Assembly: GCF_000429905.1 (NCBI RefSeq)
Contig: NZ_AUCT01000001.1
Span: forward strand, 62,001-126,000
Length of the DNA: 64,000 bases
Direction of reading: 5' to 3'
Origin: Desulfatibacillum aliphaticivorans DSM 15576
GTDB lineage: Bacteria; Desulfobacterota; Desulfobacteria; Desulfobacterales; Desulfatibacillaceae
Shown piece after piece: positions 35,340-43,124 of this stretch. The first letter of the stretch is position 1. Every line of letters starts with the position of its first letter. The position numbers and the translations under genes are program-made. The notes below the pieces were generated by a model. That model searched no databases. It saw only the letters and a list, made by a program, of their open reading frames with translations, and was not told the origin of the DNA.

Positions 35340-35978
35340 CTATCTCCTCATGGAAACCTGGAGGCTGCTGTCCTCGCCCTTGAAATAGTTCACGGCGAAC
35401 TGGCGGACCAAATACGGGTTGTAAGCCTTGCAACTGAACACATCCAGATAAACAGCGCAGCTGGCGTTGGCGAAATGAGCCGAGATCAAGGAGGTTTCGA
35501 TCAATTGCACCATGGAGAAACCGGCCACCCTTTCGTCCTCGCCGAAATGCACCACCTGGGTCTCGCCGAAACGCTTCATTTCAATCAGATCACACAACTC
35601 CACCACAAAGCGCTTGATGGCGTCCGCGTCCCGGATCAGGTCCGGATCGCAGCCGTAAAGGTCCACGGCGGAAGCCAAACCCCAGCAGGCGTTGTTTTCC
35701 ACCTGCTCCTTCACGGCTTCGCCTTCCATCAGGGAGTTCACCACAAAAGGCCCGGACGGAGCGTCGGCGTATCCGCCCTCTTCATACTCCGCGTAATCGT
35801 CCGCATAATCCGCATCCTCATCCGGAGCGCTGCTTTTGTGCAGCCCCTTGGAGAACTTCAAGGAACGCCGGTTGCGGCTCATTCTTTCGTCATCGAAATC
35901 CATTTCCGCTGCAGGAAAAATCTCGCGGGCGCCAAGGCCCTTGCCCCCGTTGGAGCGCTTTTTCTTTTTCGTCATCAT
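35340..35978 (-). CDS. Divergent SpeD-family pyruvoyl decarboxylase
   Basis: The start is ATG 35978 behind GAGGACACTCAC; 212 residues. Residues 1-95 are a basic then acidic low-complexity leader (APDEDADYADDYAEYEEGGY) not found in ordinary SpeD. From about residue 99 (WGLASAVDLYGCDPDLI) it aligns without gaps to bacterial AdoMet decarboxylase around the active site: Ser163 matches the pyruvoyl-forming Ser of ESHxxIH, His168 matches the His five residues on, and Cys183 (DVFSC) matches the Cys twenty residues on. The Glu before the Ser is Thr, and the WPE substrate segment is replaced, so another substrate than AdoMet is likely. It heads a four-gene operon. Confidence 0.7.
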   Translation of the reverse strand: MMTKKKKRSNGGKGLGAREIFPAAEMDFDDERMSRNRRSLKFSKGLHKSSAPDEDADYADDYAEYEEGGYADAPSGPFVVNSLMEGEAVKEQVENNACWGLASAVDLYGCDPDLIRDADAIKRFVVELCDLIEMKRFGETQVVHFGEDERVAGFSMVQLIETSLISAHFANASCAVYLDVFSCKAYNPYLVRQFAVNYFKGEDSSLQVSMRR

Positions 35979-36881
35979 GTGAGTGTCCTCAAAATAAGAA
36001 TAATGTGGAAACAACGCTGTTCCCCAATGCCTGCCCCATGAGCAAGGGGCGTGCCAGAGACGAAAAAAAATTTTCAAAATTTTCATTTTTAAGAAGTAGA
36101 TTTCCGAAATTGCCGAATCCCGGGGAAGCGTACAGACGAAAGAAAATTAAAACATCATAAAATCAAACTATTACAAAAAAAGACCTCCGGTCTTTTATTT
36201 GGTTTTAATGCAAAAGACGCCTCATGGGATAATTGGAGTTCAAAGCATTTTCAGGTGAAAAAGCCTTAAAAAAGGAATTTCATTGCTTTTTTTGAAGCAA
36301 TTAAAAGAAATAGTTTTCCTTTTTTTGAAATAGCGCGGCAATCCATTGAATTTCACCCATAATTCGCTTGACTTCGGAAATTGATTTCCGATATAAGGCG
36401 CTTAGAACCCGTTGCGCGTAGATAAACAGACGCGCTGTCCCGAAAAAGACCCTGGATCCCCGTTTCCGCCCTTGCGTCATGATGATTGGAAAAATAATGA
36501 GTGACTCAACTTTCGGGATTGGAAGTAGCGCTTTGAAATCAAGTATTTTTGTATGCAGCTCAGATCTATCTATATACCAGAGCCCGAGAGTCATGGTCCC
36601 TCCCCCCCCCGGCGGGGGAAGGACAGGATGGGGGGGGAAACTATCCGGAATGACGAATTATATCACCCCCACCCCAACTTTCCCCCGTCAAGGGGGAGGG
36701 AGTTTTTGGAGCGTAGGCTTTGATATTTAATAGCTCCTAGCCTGTTGCAATTTCTTGATTATGTGAAGAAAACTTGATTCCCGAAAGTTGAATGAGTGAT
36801 TATTGCATCTTTTGGACGCCCGCAGCGGGCGCCCATACACCACTTAAGGGCCGACATTAGCCCTGGATATTTGGAAACGCC
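35979..36881. other. Long divergent intergenic region with repeats
   Basis: The 903-bp region separates the SpeD operon (minus) and the σ54 activator (plus). The first 350 bp are AT-rich and should carry promoter signals for the SpeD operon. At about 36441-36485 is a partial copy of the left end of the 25278 element. A GC-skewed stretch of C and G runs (about 36601-36712) resembles the common CCCCxx..GGGGGAGGG intergenic repeat. The element with inverted ends at 36506/36791 is listed separately. No gene was found. Confidence 0.55.
36506..36791. repeat. Element with 13-bp inverted ends TCAACTTTCGGGA
   Basis: TCAACTTTCGGGA (36506-36518) and TCCCGAAAGTTGA (36779-36791) are perfect inverted repeats; similarity extends a few bases outwards (AATAATGAGTGA left, TGAGTGATTATT right). 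The enclosed segment of about 260 bp is non-coding and includes the C/G-run block. It looks like a non-autonomous mobile element or a nested repeat. Confidence 0.6.
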
Positions 36882-38291
36882 ATGCTTTTAAAAATCGCCT
36901 TGTGCATCGACAACCCCGGCTTGTTGGCCAAGCTGAAAAAATCCCTGGAAAGCCTGGACATCAACCTGGAAGCCTACGGCCCGGGCCGGTTCACCTGGCA
37001 AAAGGTCATCAGAAGCTGCGCGGACATTGTGGTCATCAACGAAAGCCTGCTGCCCCGGCCCATTGAAACCAGCATCGCCGCCCTGAACGACCTGCCCGAA
37101 AACCCGGCCACCATCATCCTGCACACGCACGAGTCCTCCGAGGATCAGGCCGGGCTGGTGGCTGCAGGCGCGGACGCCGCGCTTCATGCAGGCCTGCCGC
37201 CCCGCAGCATTGTCCAGGCCATTGAAGGGGTCATGGAATCCCGCCTGCAATACATTGTGCGGACCGCCCCGCCCGCGCGGCCGGACGACAGGCCCAGGCT
37301 GGAGGATTTCCGGTCAAACAGCCAATCCATGCAGGCCATGCTCCAGGAAGTGAGGCAAGTGGTCGGCACCAACGCCCAGTTGCTCATTACCGGGGAAACG
37401 GGCGTGGGCAAGGAGCGGCTGGCCCGGGCCATTCATTTTGAAAGCCCCCGGGCCTCGGGCCCTTTCGTGACCGTGAACATGGCCGCCCTGCCAGAGCAGT
37501 TGCTGGAAAGCGAGTTGTTCGGCCATATCCAGGGGGCCTTCACCGGCGCGGTTCGCTCCCGCAGAGGCGCCTTTGAAATGGCCCACCGGGGCGCCATATT
37601 TTTGGATGAAATCGGCGAAATGCCCATCCATCTCCAGGCCAAGCTCCTGCGGGTGCTTCAGGATTTCGAGGTCAAGCCCCTGGGCGGGGAAAAGGCCATG
37701 TGGGTGGACGTGCGGGTGATCGCCGCCACCAACCGGGACCTGGAAGAAGACGTGCGGGCCAAGGCCTTTCGCGGGGATCTTTTTTACCGCCTGAGCGTCA
37801 TCACCATCACCATTCCGCCCCTGAGGGAGCGCAGGGAGGATATCGCCCATCTCGCCAAGGATTTCATCGCCCAGCAGCACACCCGGCACGGCAAGGACGT
37901 GGAAAGCATCTCCCAGGAGGCCATGGAGGCCCTGACGCGCTACGACTGGCCCGGCAACGTGCGGGAGTTGTTCAACGTCCTGGAGCGGGCCATCATCCTG
38001 TGTCCGGATCAGGAAATCACACTCCGCGACCTGCCCCATATTTTTAAAAGCAATGTGAGAACCGAACACACGGTGCAGGATGCAGCGCCCGAGTCCTGGA
38101 AAGGAAAAACCCTCAGGGAAGTGACGGACCAGGCTTTAAGCCGGGTGGAAAAGCTGTATTTGGAATCGGTCTTGGAAGAGAGCGCCGGCAAAATCGGCCC
38201 GGCCGCAGACATTGCCGGCATCACCACCCGATCCTTATATAATAAAATGAAAAAATACGATTTGGACAAACGGGATTTTAAACAGGCTTAA
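36882..38291 (+). CDS. σ54-dependent activator with degenerate receiver domain
   Basis: The product has 469 residues. The N-terminal 120 residues form a receiver-like fold, but the phospho-acceptor position reads INESLLP: Glu54 stands where Asp is expected, and the conserved Lys of the YxxKP motif is missing (ALHAGLPP). The AAA+ domain (about residues 145-380) is intact: Walker A GETGVGKE, the σ54-contact loop GAFTGA, Walker B GAIFLDEIGE, and the sensor-type RGDLFYRLSV. The C-terminal Fis-type helix-turn-helix ends AADIAGITTRSLYNKMKKYDL, split here for description. No partner kinase is adjacent. Targets are unknown; it may be permanently active or controlled without phosphorylation. Confidence 0.9.
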   Translation: MLLKIALCIDNPGLLAKLKKSLESLDINLEAYGPGRFTWQKVIRSCADIVVINESLLPRPIETSIAALNDLPENPATIILHTHESSEDQAGLVAAGADAALHAGLPPRSIVQAIEGVMESRLQYIVRTAPPARPDDRPRLEDFRSNSQSMQAMLQEVRQVVGTNAQLLITGETGVGKERLARAIHFESPRASGPFVTVNMAALPEQLLESELFGHIQGAFTGAVRSRRGAFEMAHRGAIFLDEIGEMPIHLQAKLLRVLQDFEVKPLGGEKAMWVDVRVIAATNRDLEEDVRAKAFRGDLFYRLSVITITIPPLRERREDIAHLAKDFIAQQHTRHGKDVESISQEAMEALTRYDWPGNVRELFNVLERAIILCPDQEITLRDLPHIFKSNVRTEHTVQDAAPESWKGKTLREVTDQALSRVEKLYLESVLEESAGKIGPAADIAGITTRSLYNKMKKYDLDKRDFKQA

Positions 38292-38302
38292 CAGCAAGCC
38301 CC

Positions 38303-39007
38303 TCAATCCAGCCCCTTGATCAGGGCCTGGATTTCCTTCTCGTTCAAACGGCGCCATTTGCCCGAGGGCAGGCCGCCCAGGCGGATGGTGGACATGCGCA
38401 CCCGGTGAAGCCGTCTGACCTTGTTTTTGGTCAGCTCCACCATCTTGCGAATCTGCCGGTTGCGCCCTTCCTTCAAGACAATGGTGAAGGACCTGGGGCC
38501 CGTGCGTTTGACCTTGGCGGGCCGGGTTTTTTTGCCTTCCAGAATCATGCCCCGCCGCATGGCGTCCAGGGCCTGATCCGGCGCGTCCTTAACGGTTTCC
38601 ACCTCGTATTCCTTTTCGTGATCGAACGAAGGATGGGAAAGGCGGTGGTGAATCCGGCCGTCGTCGGTGAGTAGAAGCAGCCCTGTGGAGTTGTTGTCCA
38701 AACGGCCTATGGGGTACAGGCGCTGGGGCAGGTCGATGAGGTCCAGGACGATTTTCCGGCCGGGCTGTTTGCACGTCGTCAAATACCCGGCCGGTTTGTT
38801 GAGCATGATATAGGTCCGGCTTTGTTTGGGCTCCACCTTTTTGCCGTTCACCGCAATCTCGTCCTTGTCCGGGTCGATTTTCACGCCCATCTGGGTGACG
38901 ATTTCGCCGTTGACGGCCACCTTGCCTTGGGAGATCAACTCCTCGGCATGCCGCCGGGAGCAGACCCCGGCGTGGGCCAGGTATTTTTGAAGCCTTTCCA
39001 AAGCCAT
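38303..39007 (-). CDS. RsuA/RluB-type 23S/16S rRNA pseudouridine synthase
   Basis: The product has 234 residues: an S4 RNA-binding domain (residues 1-60, RLQKYLAHAGVCSRRHAEELISQGKVAVNG) followed by the synthase domain with the catalytic Asp in GRLDNNSTGLLLLTDDG (about residue 102). MLNKPAGYLTT and EGRNRQIRKM are further family motifs. Length and the EGRNRQIRKM..KVRRLHRVRMSTIRLGGLPSGKWR end match RluB better than RsuA, but the rRNA target is not decided by sequence alone. It ends 12 nt from the convergent σ54 gene and starts next to argJ, whose stop is 3 nt upstream in transcription. Confidence 0.9.
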   Translation of the reverse strand: MALERLQKYLAHAGVCSRRHAEELISQGKVAVNGEIVTQMGVKIDPDKDEIAVNGKKVEPKQSRTYIMLNKPAGYLTTCKQPGRKIVLDLIDLPQRLYPIGRLDNNSTGLLLLTDDGRIHHRLSHPSFDHEKEYEVETVKDAPDQALDAMRRGMILEGKKTRPAKVKRTGPRSFTIVLKEGRNRQIRKMVELTKNKVRRLHRVRMSTIRLGGLPSGKWRRLNEKEIQALIKGLD

Positions 39008-39010
39008 GGA

Positions 39011-40198
39011 TCAGGAACGGTAGTCCGCGTTGATTTTTACGTAATCGTAAGACAGGTCGCAGGTGAGGACGCTGGCCTGCCCCTTGCCCATTTTCAAGTC
39101 GATCTTGACGGTAAACTCGGGCAATTTCATGACCTCGGTGGCCATGGCCTCGGCCTCCATGTCCAGGCCCATGCCGTCCTTGACCATCTGAACTTCGTTG
39201 AAAAAGATGTCCACCACATACGGATCCAAAGGAACCCCGGCCCGGCCTGCGGCGGCCAAAAGCCTGCCCCAGTTGGCGTCCTCGCCGAAAAAGGCGGTCT
39301 TGACCAAGGGAGAATGGGCGATGACGTCCGCAATCTGCCGGGCGTCCTGGTCGGAGTCCGCCCCCTGAATGTCGATGGTCACCACCTTGTTCACGCCTTC
39401 GCCGTCCTTGACCAGCATGTGCGCCAGATCCAGGCATACCTTGTCCACGGCCTGCTGAAACAGGTCCATGCACCGATTGGCCGCCACCTGGGACAACCCG
39501 CTGGCCATAAGCAGCACGGTGTCGTTGGTGCTGGTGTCGCCGTCGATGGTGATGCGGTTGAACGAGGCGTCCACCGCCGGCCGAAGCACCCGCTTAAGGG
39601 TGTTGGGATTGGCCTGGATGTCCGTGCAGATAAAGCACAGCATGGTGGCCATGTCCGGCCGGATCATGCCCGCGCCTTTGGCCACGCCCACCACGTTGAA
39701 GGTCTGGCCTTCAAATTCCGCCTGCACCGCCGAAACCTTGGGAACGTTGTCCGTGGTCATGATGGCCTGGGCGAAAGCCCCGAATCCATCAGGAGAAAGG
39801 CTGTCCACAAGCCGGGGAAAGGCGTTCCGGATTTTTTCCACGTCCAGGGTCTTGCCGATCACGCCCGTGGAAGCCACAAGCACGTTTTCGGCGTCCACAC
39901 CCAGATTTCCGCTTGCCAGACGCGTGGTTTCCACGGCGTCGTCCACGCCTCGTTTGCCGGTGCAGCAATTGGCGCATCCGCTATTTGCAACTACAGCGCG
40001 GCACACGCCGGAGCTGATATTCTTTTTATCCAATAATACAGGGGCGGCCTGGACCTTGTTCCTGGTGAACACCCCGGCCACGGAAGCCGGGACCGAACAA
40101 AAAATCATACCCAGGTCGGGTTTCCCGTTTTTCTTGAGTCCGCACGCCGTTCCGGCTGCGGAAAAGCCCTGACAGGACGCTTTTTCCAACGTCTTCAT
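39011..40198 (-). CDS. argJ: Bifunctional glutamate N-acetyltransferase/ornithine acetyltransferase ArgJ
   Basis: ArgJ moves the acetyl group between N-acetylornithine and glutamate in arginine synthesis. The start is ATG 40198, behind AAGGGAC. The product has 395 residues. The self-cleaving, nucleophilic Thr is in KGAGMIRPDMATMLCF (about residue 190), with the upstream ASTGVIG motif and TIDGDTSTNDT substrate loop. ANWGRLLAAAGRAG is another family stretch. The precursor would be cut before that Thr into alpha and beta chains. It is followed by the pseudouridine synthase 3 nt later, suggesting co-transcription. The upstream neighbour is divergent. Confidence 0.94.
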   Translation of the reverse strand: MKTLEKASCQGFSAAGTACGLKKNGKPDLGMIFCSVPASVAGVFTRNKVQAAPVLLDKKNISSGVCRAVVANSGCANCCTGKRGVDDAVETTRLASGNLGVDAENVLVASTGVIGKTLDVEKIRNAFPRLVDSLSPDGFGAFAQAIMTTDNVPKVSAVQAEFEGQTFNVVGVAKGAGMIRPDMATMLCFICTDIQANPNTLKRVLRPAVDASFNRITIDGDTSTNDTVLLMASGLSQVAANRCMDLFQQAVDKVCLDLAHMLVKDGEGVNKVVTIDIQGADSDQDARQIADVIAHSPLVKTAFFGEDANWGRLLAAAGRAGVPLDPYVVDIFFNEVQMVKDGMGLDMEAEAMATEVMKLPEFTVKIDLKMGKGQASVLTCDLSYDYVKINADYRS

Positions 40199-40391
40199 GA
40201 TTGTGTCCCTTTGGTTTGATTGTCTATCAGGCATTGCAATGATAAGTAAAATCATTTACCATGCCCCAAGCCATCTGACAAGAATAACCACCCACTGGAA
40301 CAGATTCTTAATAATAATGCAACCGGAAAAAACGACCTCTATTCAGGTTTCCCATTCCCGTCCGGGCGCAGGGCGGGAGGAGCCCTTGTTC

Positions 40392-41282
40392 ATGGAAGCG
40401 CGCAATCCGGCCATGGACATGCTGCGGGCCATGCGCCCCCATCAGTGGGTGAAGAATTTTTTGGTCTTTGTACCTGTTTTCACGGGACATCAGGTCTCGC
40501 TGTTTAACCTGTCGTCCGGGCTGGCGGCCTTTCTTTGCTTGAGCCTGTGCGCATCGGCCCTGTACCTGATCAACGACGTCCTGGACCTGGAAGCCGACAA
40601 AATCCACCCCAAAAAAAAGAACAGGCCCTTCGCCTCGGGCGCCCTGCCCCCCCAGTTCGGGCTGGCCGCCGCCCCCCTGCTGGTATTGGCGGCCCTGGGC
40701 TGCGCATTGTGGATGCCCGTCTATTTGGCTGGAACCTTGGTCGTTTACCTGATTCTGGGCCTGAATTACTCCTTGTGGATTAAAAAAATCGCCTTTCTGG
40801 ACGTCCTGGTCCTGGCGATCATGTATACCTTGAGGATTGTTGCGGGAGGCGCGGCGACCGGCATCCCCATCTCCCTGTGGCTGCTGATTTTTTCCGTACT
40901 GTTCTTTACCAGCCTGGCCATGGCCAAACGCTACGTGGAGGCGGCCGCCCTGCCCGGGAGAAACCGGTCCAGGGCCAAGGGCCGGGGCTACAGGGTCGGG
41001 GACGAAAAAATCCTGGGCGCTCTGGGCGCCGCCTTCGGCATGGCCTCCATCGCGGTTCTGTGCTTTTACGCAGGAAGCCAAAAGGCGGCGGACTTATACC
41101 GGTCGCCCTCCCTGTTATGGGCCGGCTGCGCCCTGCTTCTCCTGTGGCTGGGATTGCTCTGGACCAAAGCCCGAAAAGGCGCCTTGTCCGACGACCCCAT
41201 TGTCTTCGCCCTGAAGAACAAAGCCTCCCTGGCTCTCCTTGGCGCCGTGGGCGCGGTTTTCATTGCGGCGGGGTGGATATGA
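40392..41282 (+). CDS. UbiA-family prenyltransferase, decaprenyl-phosphate phosphoribosyltransferase-like
   Basis: The start is placed at ATG 40392 because GGGAGGAG lies nine bases ahead; upstream in-frame ATGs (40317, 40197) lack such a site. The product has 296 residues and eight to nine membrane helices. The metal motif is NDVLDLEADKIHPKKKNRPFASG (split for description), with RPHQWVKNFLVF at the start, as in DPPR synthase (Rv3806c type), which transfers phosphoribose from PRPP to a polyprenyl phosphate. The second Asp motif is weak (YRVGDEK). Overlap by ATGA with a DprE1-like gene supports this role over menaquinone or heme UbiA activity. Confidence 0.78.
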   Translation: MEARNPAMDMLRAMRPHQWVKNFLVFVPVFTGHQVSLFNLSSGLAAFLCLSLCASALYLINDVLDLEADKIHPKKKNRPFASGALPPQFGLAAAPLLVLAALGCALWMPVYLAGTLVVYLILGLNYSLWIKKIAFLDVLVLAIMYTLRIVAGGAATGIPISLWLLIFSVLFFTSLAMAKRYVEAAALPGRNRSRAKGRGYRVGDEKILGALGAAFGMASIAVLCFYAGSQKAADLYRSPSLLWAGCALLLLWLGLLWTKARKGALSDDPIVFALKNKASLALLGAVGAVFIAAGWI

Positions 41283-42598
41283 CGGCCTGCGAATATCCGT
41301 CATGGGGCCGCCTGGACTTCGGCCCGCAACAGGGGGAACGCATTCCTGCAGAAGACTTTTCCTTTGACGCCCTGGCGTCTTCGCCGCCCTATTTGCCTTA
41401 CGGAAACGGACGTTCCTACGGAGATTCCTGCCTCAACGCCCGGGGCGCGCTTCTGGACTGCCGGGGCCTGAACAAAATCCTCGCCTTTGACGAAAAAACC
41501 GGCGTCATCAAATGCCAGGCCGGCGTGTTGCTCTCCCAAATCCTGGACCACGCCCTGCCCAAAGGGTGGATTTTGCCCGTCACCCCCGGAACCCGGTTCG
41601 TCACCATGGGCGGATGCATCGCCAACGACGTGCACGGCAAAAACCACCACCATGCCGGGACATTCGGGCGCCATGTGCGTTGCTTTGAGCTAAAGCGCTC
41701 CAACGGCGAAACGATACAATGCTCGCCGGAGGAAAATCCGGACCTATTCCAGGCGACCATAGGCGGCCTGGGCTTGACCGGGCTGATTTCCTGGGCGGAA
41801 ATCCAGCTTTCCCCCTGCCAAAACCCGGTCATCAATCAGGAAACCGTCAAATTTTCCGGCCTGGACGGTTTTTTCGACCTGTCAAAGGAGTCTGACGCAA
41901 ACCACGAGTTCACCGTCGCCTGGGTGGATTGCCTGGCCCGGGGCAGATCCCTGGGCAGGGGCCATTTCATCCGGGGCAACTATTCCTCGGCCAAGCCCAA
42001 CAAAAGCGCTGGATCGCGCACCATCCCTATGCCCTTTGATCCGCCCTTCTCCCTGGTGAACAAGCTCAGCCTCAAGGCCTTCAACAGCCTGTATTACAAC
42101 AGGCAGACGGCCCCAAAAAAGTCCTGCATTGTCCCATGCCAAACCTTTTTCTATCCCTTGGACGCCATTGAAAACTGGAACCGGTTGTACGGAAAAAAAG
42201 GCTTTTACCAATATCAATGCGTGATCCCTCCCGAAAGCAGCCGGGAAGGCGTGCGGGAAATTCTGGACAGGATCGCCGCCGCCGGGATAGGATCTTTCCT
42301 GGCGGTTTTAAAGAGATTCGGAAACATTACGTCTCCTGGACTTCTGTCCTTTCCCAGGCCGGGCGTAACTCTGGCATTGGATTTCCCCAACCAGGGGCCT
42401 AAAACCCTGGCATTGTTTAATATATTGGATCAGGTCGCCGCGCAGGCGGGCGGAGCCTTGTATCCAGCAAAAGACGCCCGCATGAGCCCGAAGATGTTCC
42501 GTTTGTCATTCCCCGCCCTGGAAAAATTCCTCCCCCATGTGGACCCGGCTTTCAGCTCCTGTTTTTGGCGCCGGACCAATGAGAGGCGCCAGGAATAA
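41279..42598 (+). CDS. DprE1-like FAD-linked decaprenylphosphoryl-ribose oxidase
   Basis: DprE1 oxidises the 2'-hydroxyl of polyprenylphosphoryl ribose on the way to the arabinose donor. The product has 439 residues. The FAD-binding region has YGNGRSYGDSCLN (about residue 40), then TPGTRFVTMGGCIANDVHGKNHHHAGTFGRHV (split for description), which is the DprE1 signature, including the Cys/Ala-rich loop. The C-terminal substrate domain includes SAKPNKS and FYPLDAIENWNRLYGKKGFYQYQC. It overlaps the prenyltransferase gene. The expected partner reductase DprE2 (an SDR) is not adjacent. The order prenyltransferase-oxidase fits a decaprenyl-arabinose-type pathway in a Gram-negative cell. Confidence 0.85.
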   Translation: MTACEYPSWGRLDFGPQQGERIPAEDFSFDALASSPPYLPYGNGRSYGDSCLNARGALLDCRGLNKILAFDEKTGVIKCQAGVLLSQILDHALPKGWILPVTPGTRFVTMGGCIANDVHGKNHHHAGTFGRHVRCFELKRSNGETIQCSPEENPDLFQATIGGLGLTGLISWAEIQLSPCQNPVINQETVKFSGLDGFFDLSKESDANHEFTVAWVDCLARGRSLGRGHFIRGNYSSAKPNKSAGSRTIPMPFDPPFSLVNKLSLKAFNSLYYNRQTAPKKSCIVPCQTFFYPLDAIENWNRLYGKKGFYQYQCVIPPESSREGVREILDRIAAAGIGSFLAVLKRFGNITSPGLLSFPRPGVTLALDFPNQGPKTLALFNILDQVAAQAGGALYPAKDARMSPKMFRLSFPALEKFLPHVDPAFSSCFWRRTNERRQE

Positions 42599-42643
42599 GA
42601 TTTACGATTTTAGGTTGAATAATCAATAGATTGGAGGCGATTC

Positions 42644-43096
42644 ATGACGAAGAAGGCGCAAATGCCTACGTTGCGGCTTTGTGACATTGGAGAGCGCATC
42701 GGATTGATCATTGTTTGGAAATCAGGAGTGGTGTACTCGAATCAGACGGGCGGCCTGGCATGCTTTCTTTCCAAGCAGGAAGGCGTTTTTGTGCCCATCG
42801 GAGAAGGCCTGCTTAACCAGGACGAACTCCTTTGGGAGCATTTTACCGGGTCCAAATGGTTCGGCGCCTGCATGGACGGCATAGACGAAGAAACCGCCGA
42901 CTACATTGACGAAGTGCTGGAGCAAAACATAGAGACATCCTGCGTGAAGGTGGATAGAAGCCGCCTTGGAAAATCCCACGAAGCCTGGATTTACGTTACG
43001 ATTGCGGACGACCCCAATTCGGAGGAAAGAAGAATCATCAAAGGATTTGACGGCAGCCGGGCGATTTTAACCTGGGATAACAGCGAGCTGCCTTAA
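42644..43096 (+). CDS. Small hypothetical protein (possibly DUF6210-like)
   Basis: The start follows GGAGG at 42632; 150 residues. The N-terminal half has IGLIIVWKSGVVYSNQTGGLACFLSKQEGVFVPIG (split for description), which resembles the IGLVV..TG..YSNQTGG pattern of small stand-alone proteins such as DUF6210. The rest is acidic and helical with no motif, signal peptide or membrane segment. It ends 28 nt from the convergent hybrid kinase. The function is unknown; the name is a similarity impression, not a search result. Confidence 0.65.
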   Translation: MTKKAQMPTLRLCDIGERIGLIIVWKSGVVYSNQTGGLACFLSKQEGVFVPIGEGLLNQDELLWEHFTGSKWFGACMDGIDEETADYIDEVLEQNIETSCVKVDRSRLGKSHEAWIYVTIADDPNSEERRIIKGFDGSRAILTWDNSELP

Positions 43097-43124
43097 ATTT
43101 AAGAAATTACGATTTCAAATCCGC

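Noticed and set aside
34914..36041. Plus-strand frame over the acyltransferase and SpeD-like gene
   Set aside because: It spans two minus-strand genes whose overlaps and motifs are convincing.
36601..36712. CRISPR-like or G-quadruplex array from the C/G runs
   Set aside because: There are no evenly spaced repeats with unique spacers; the runs resemble a common intergenic repeat. A quadruplex is possible but unsupported.
38822..40036. Plus-strand frame over the pseudouridine synthase and argJ
   Set aside because: Both minus-strand genes are recognisable; this is a GC shadow.
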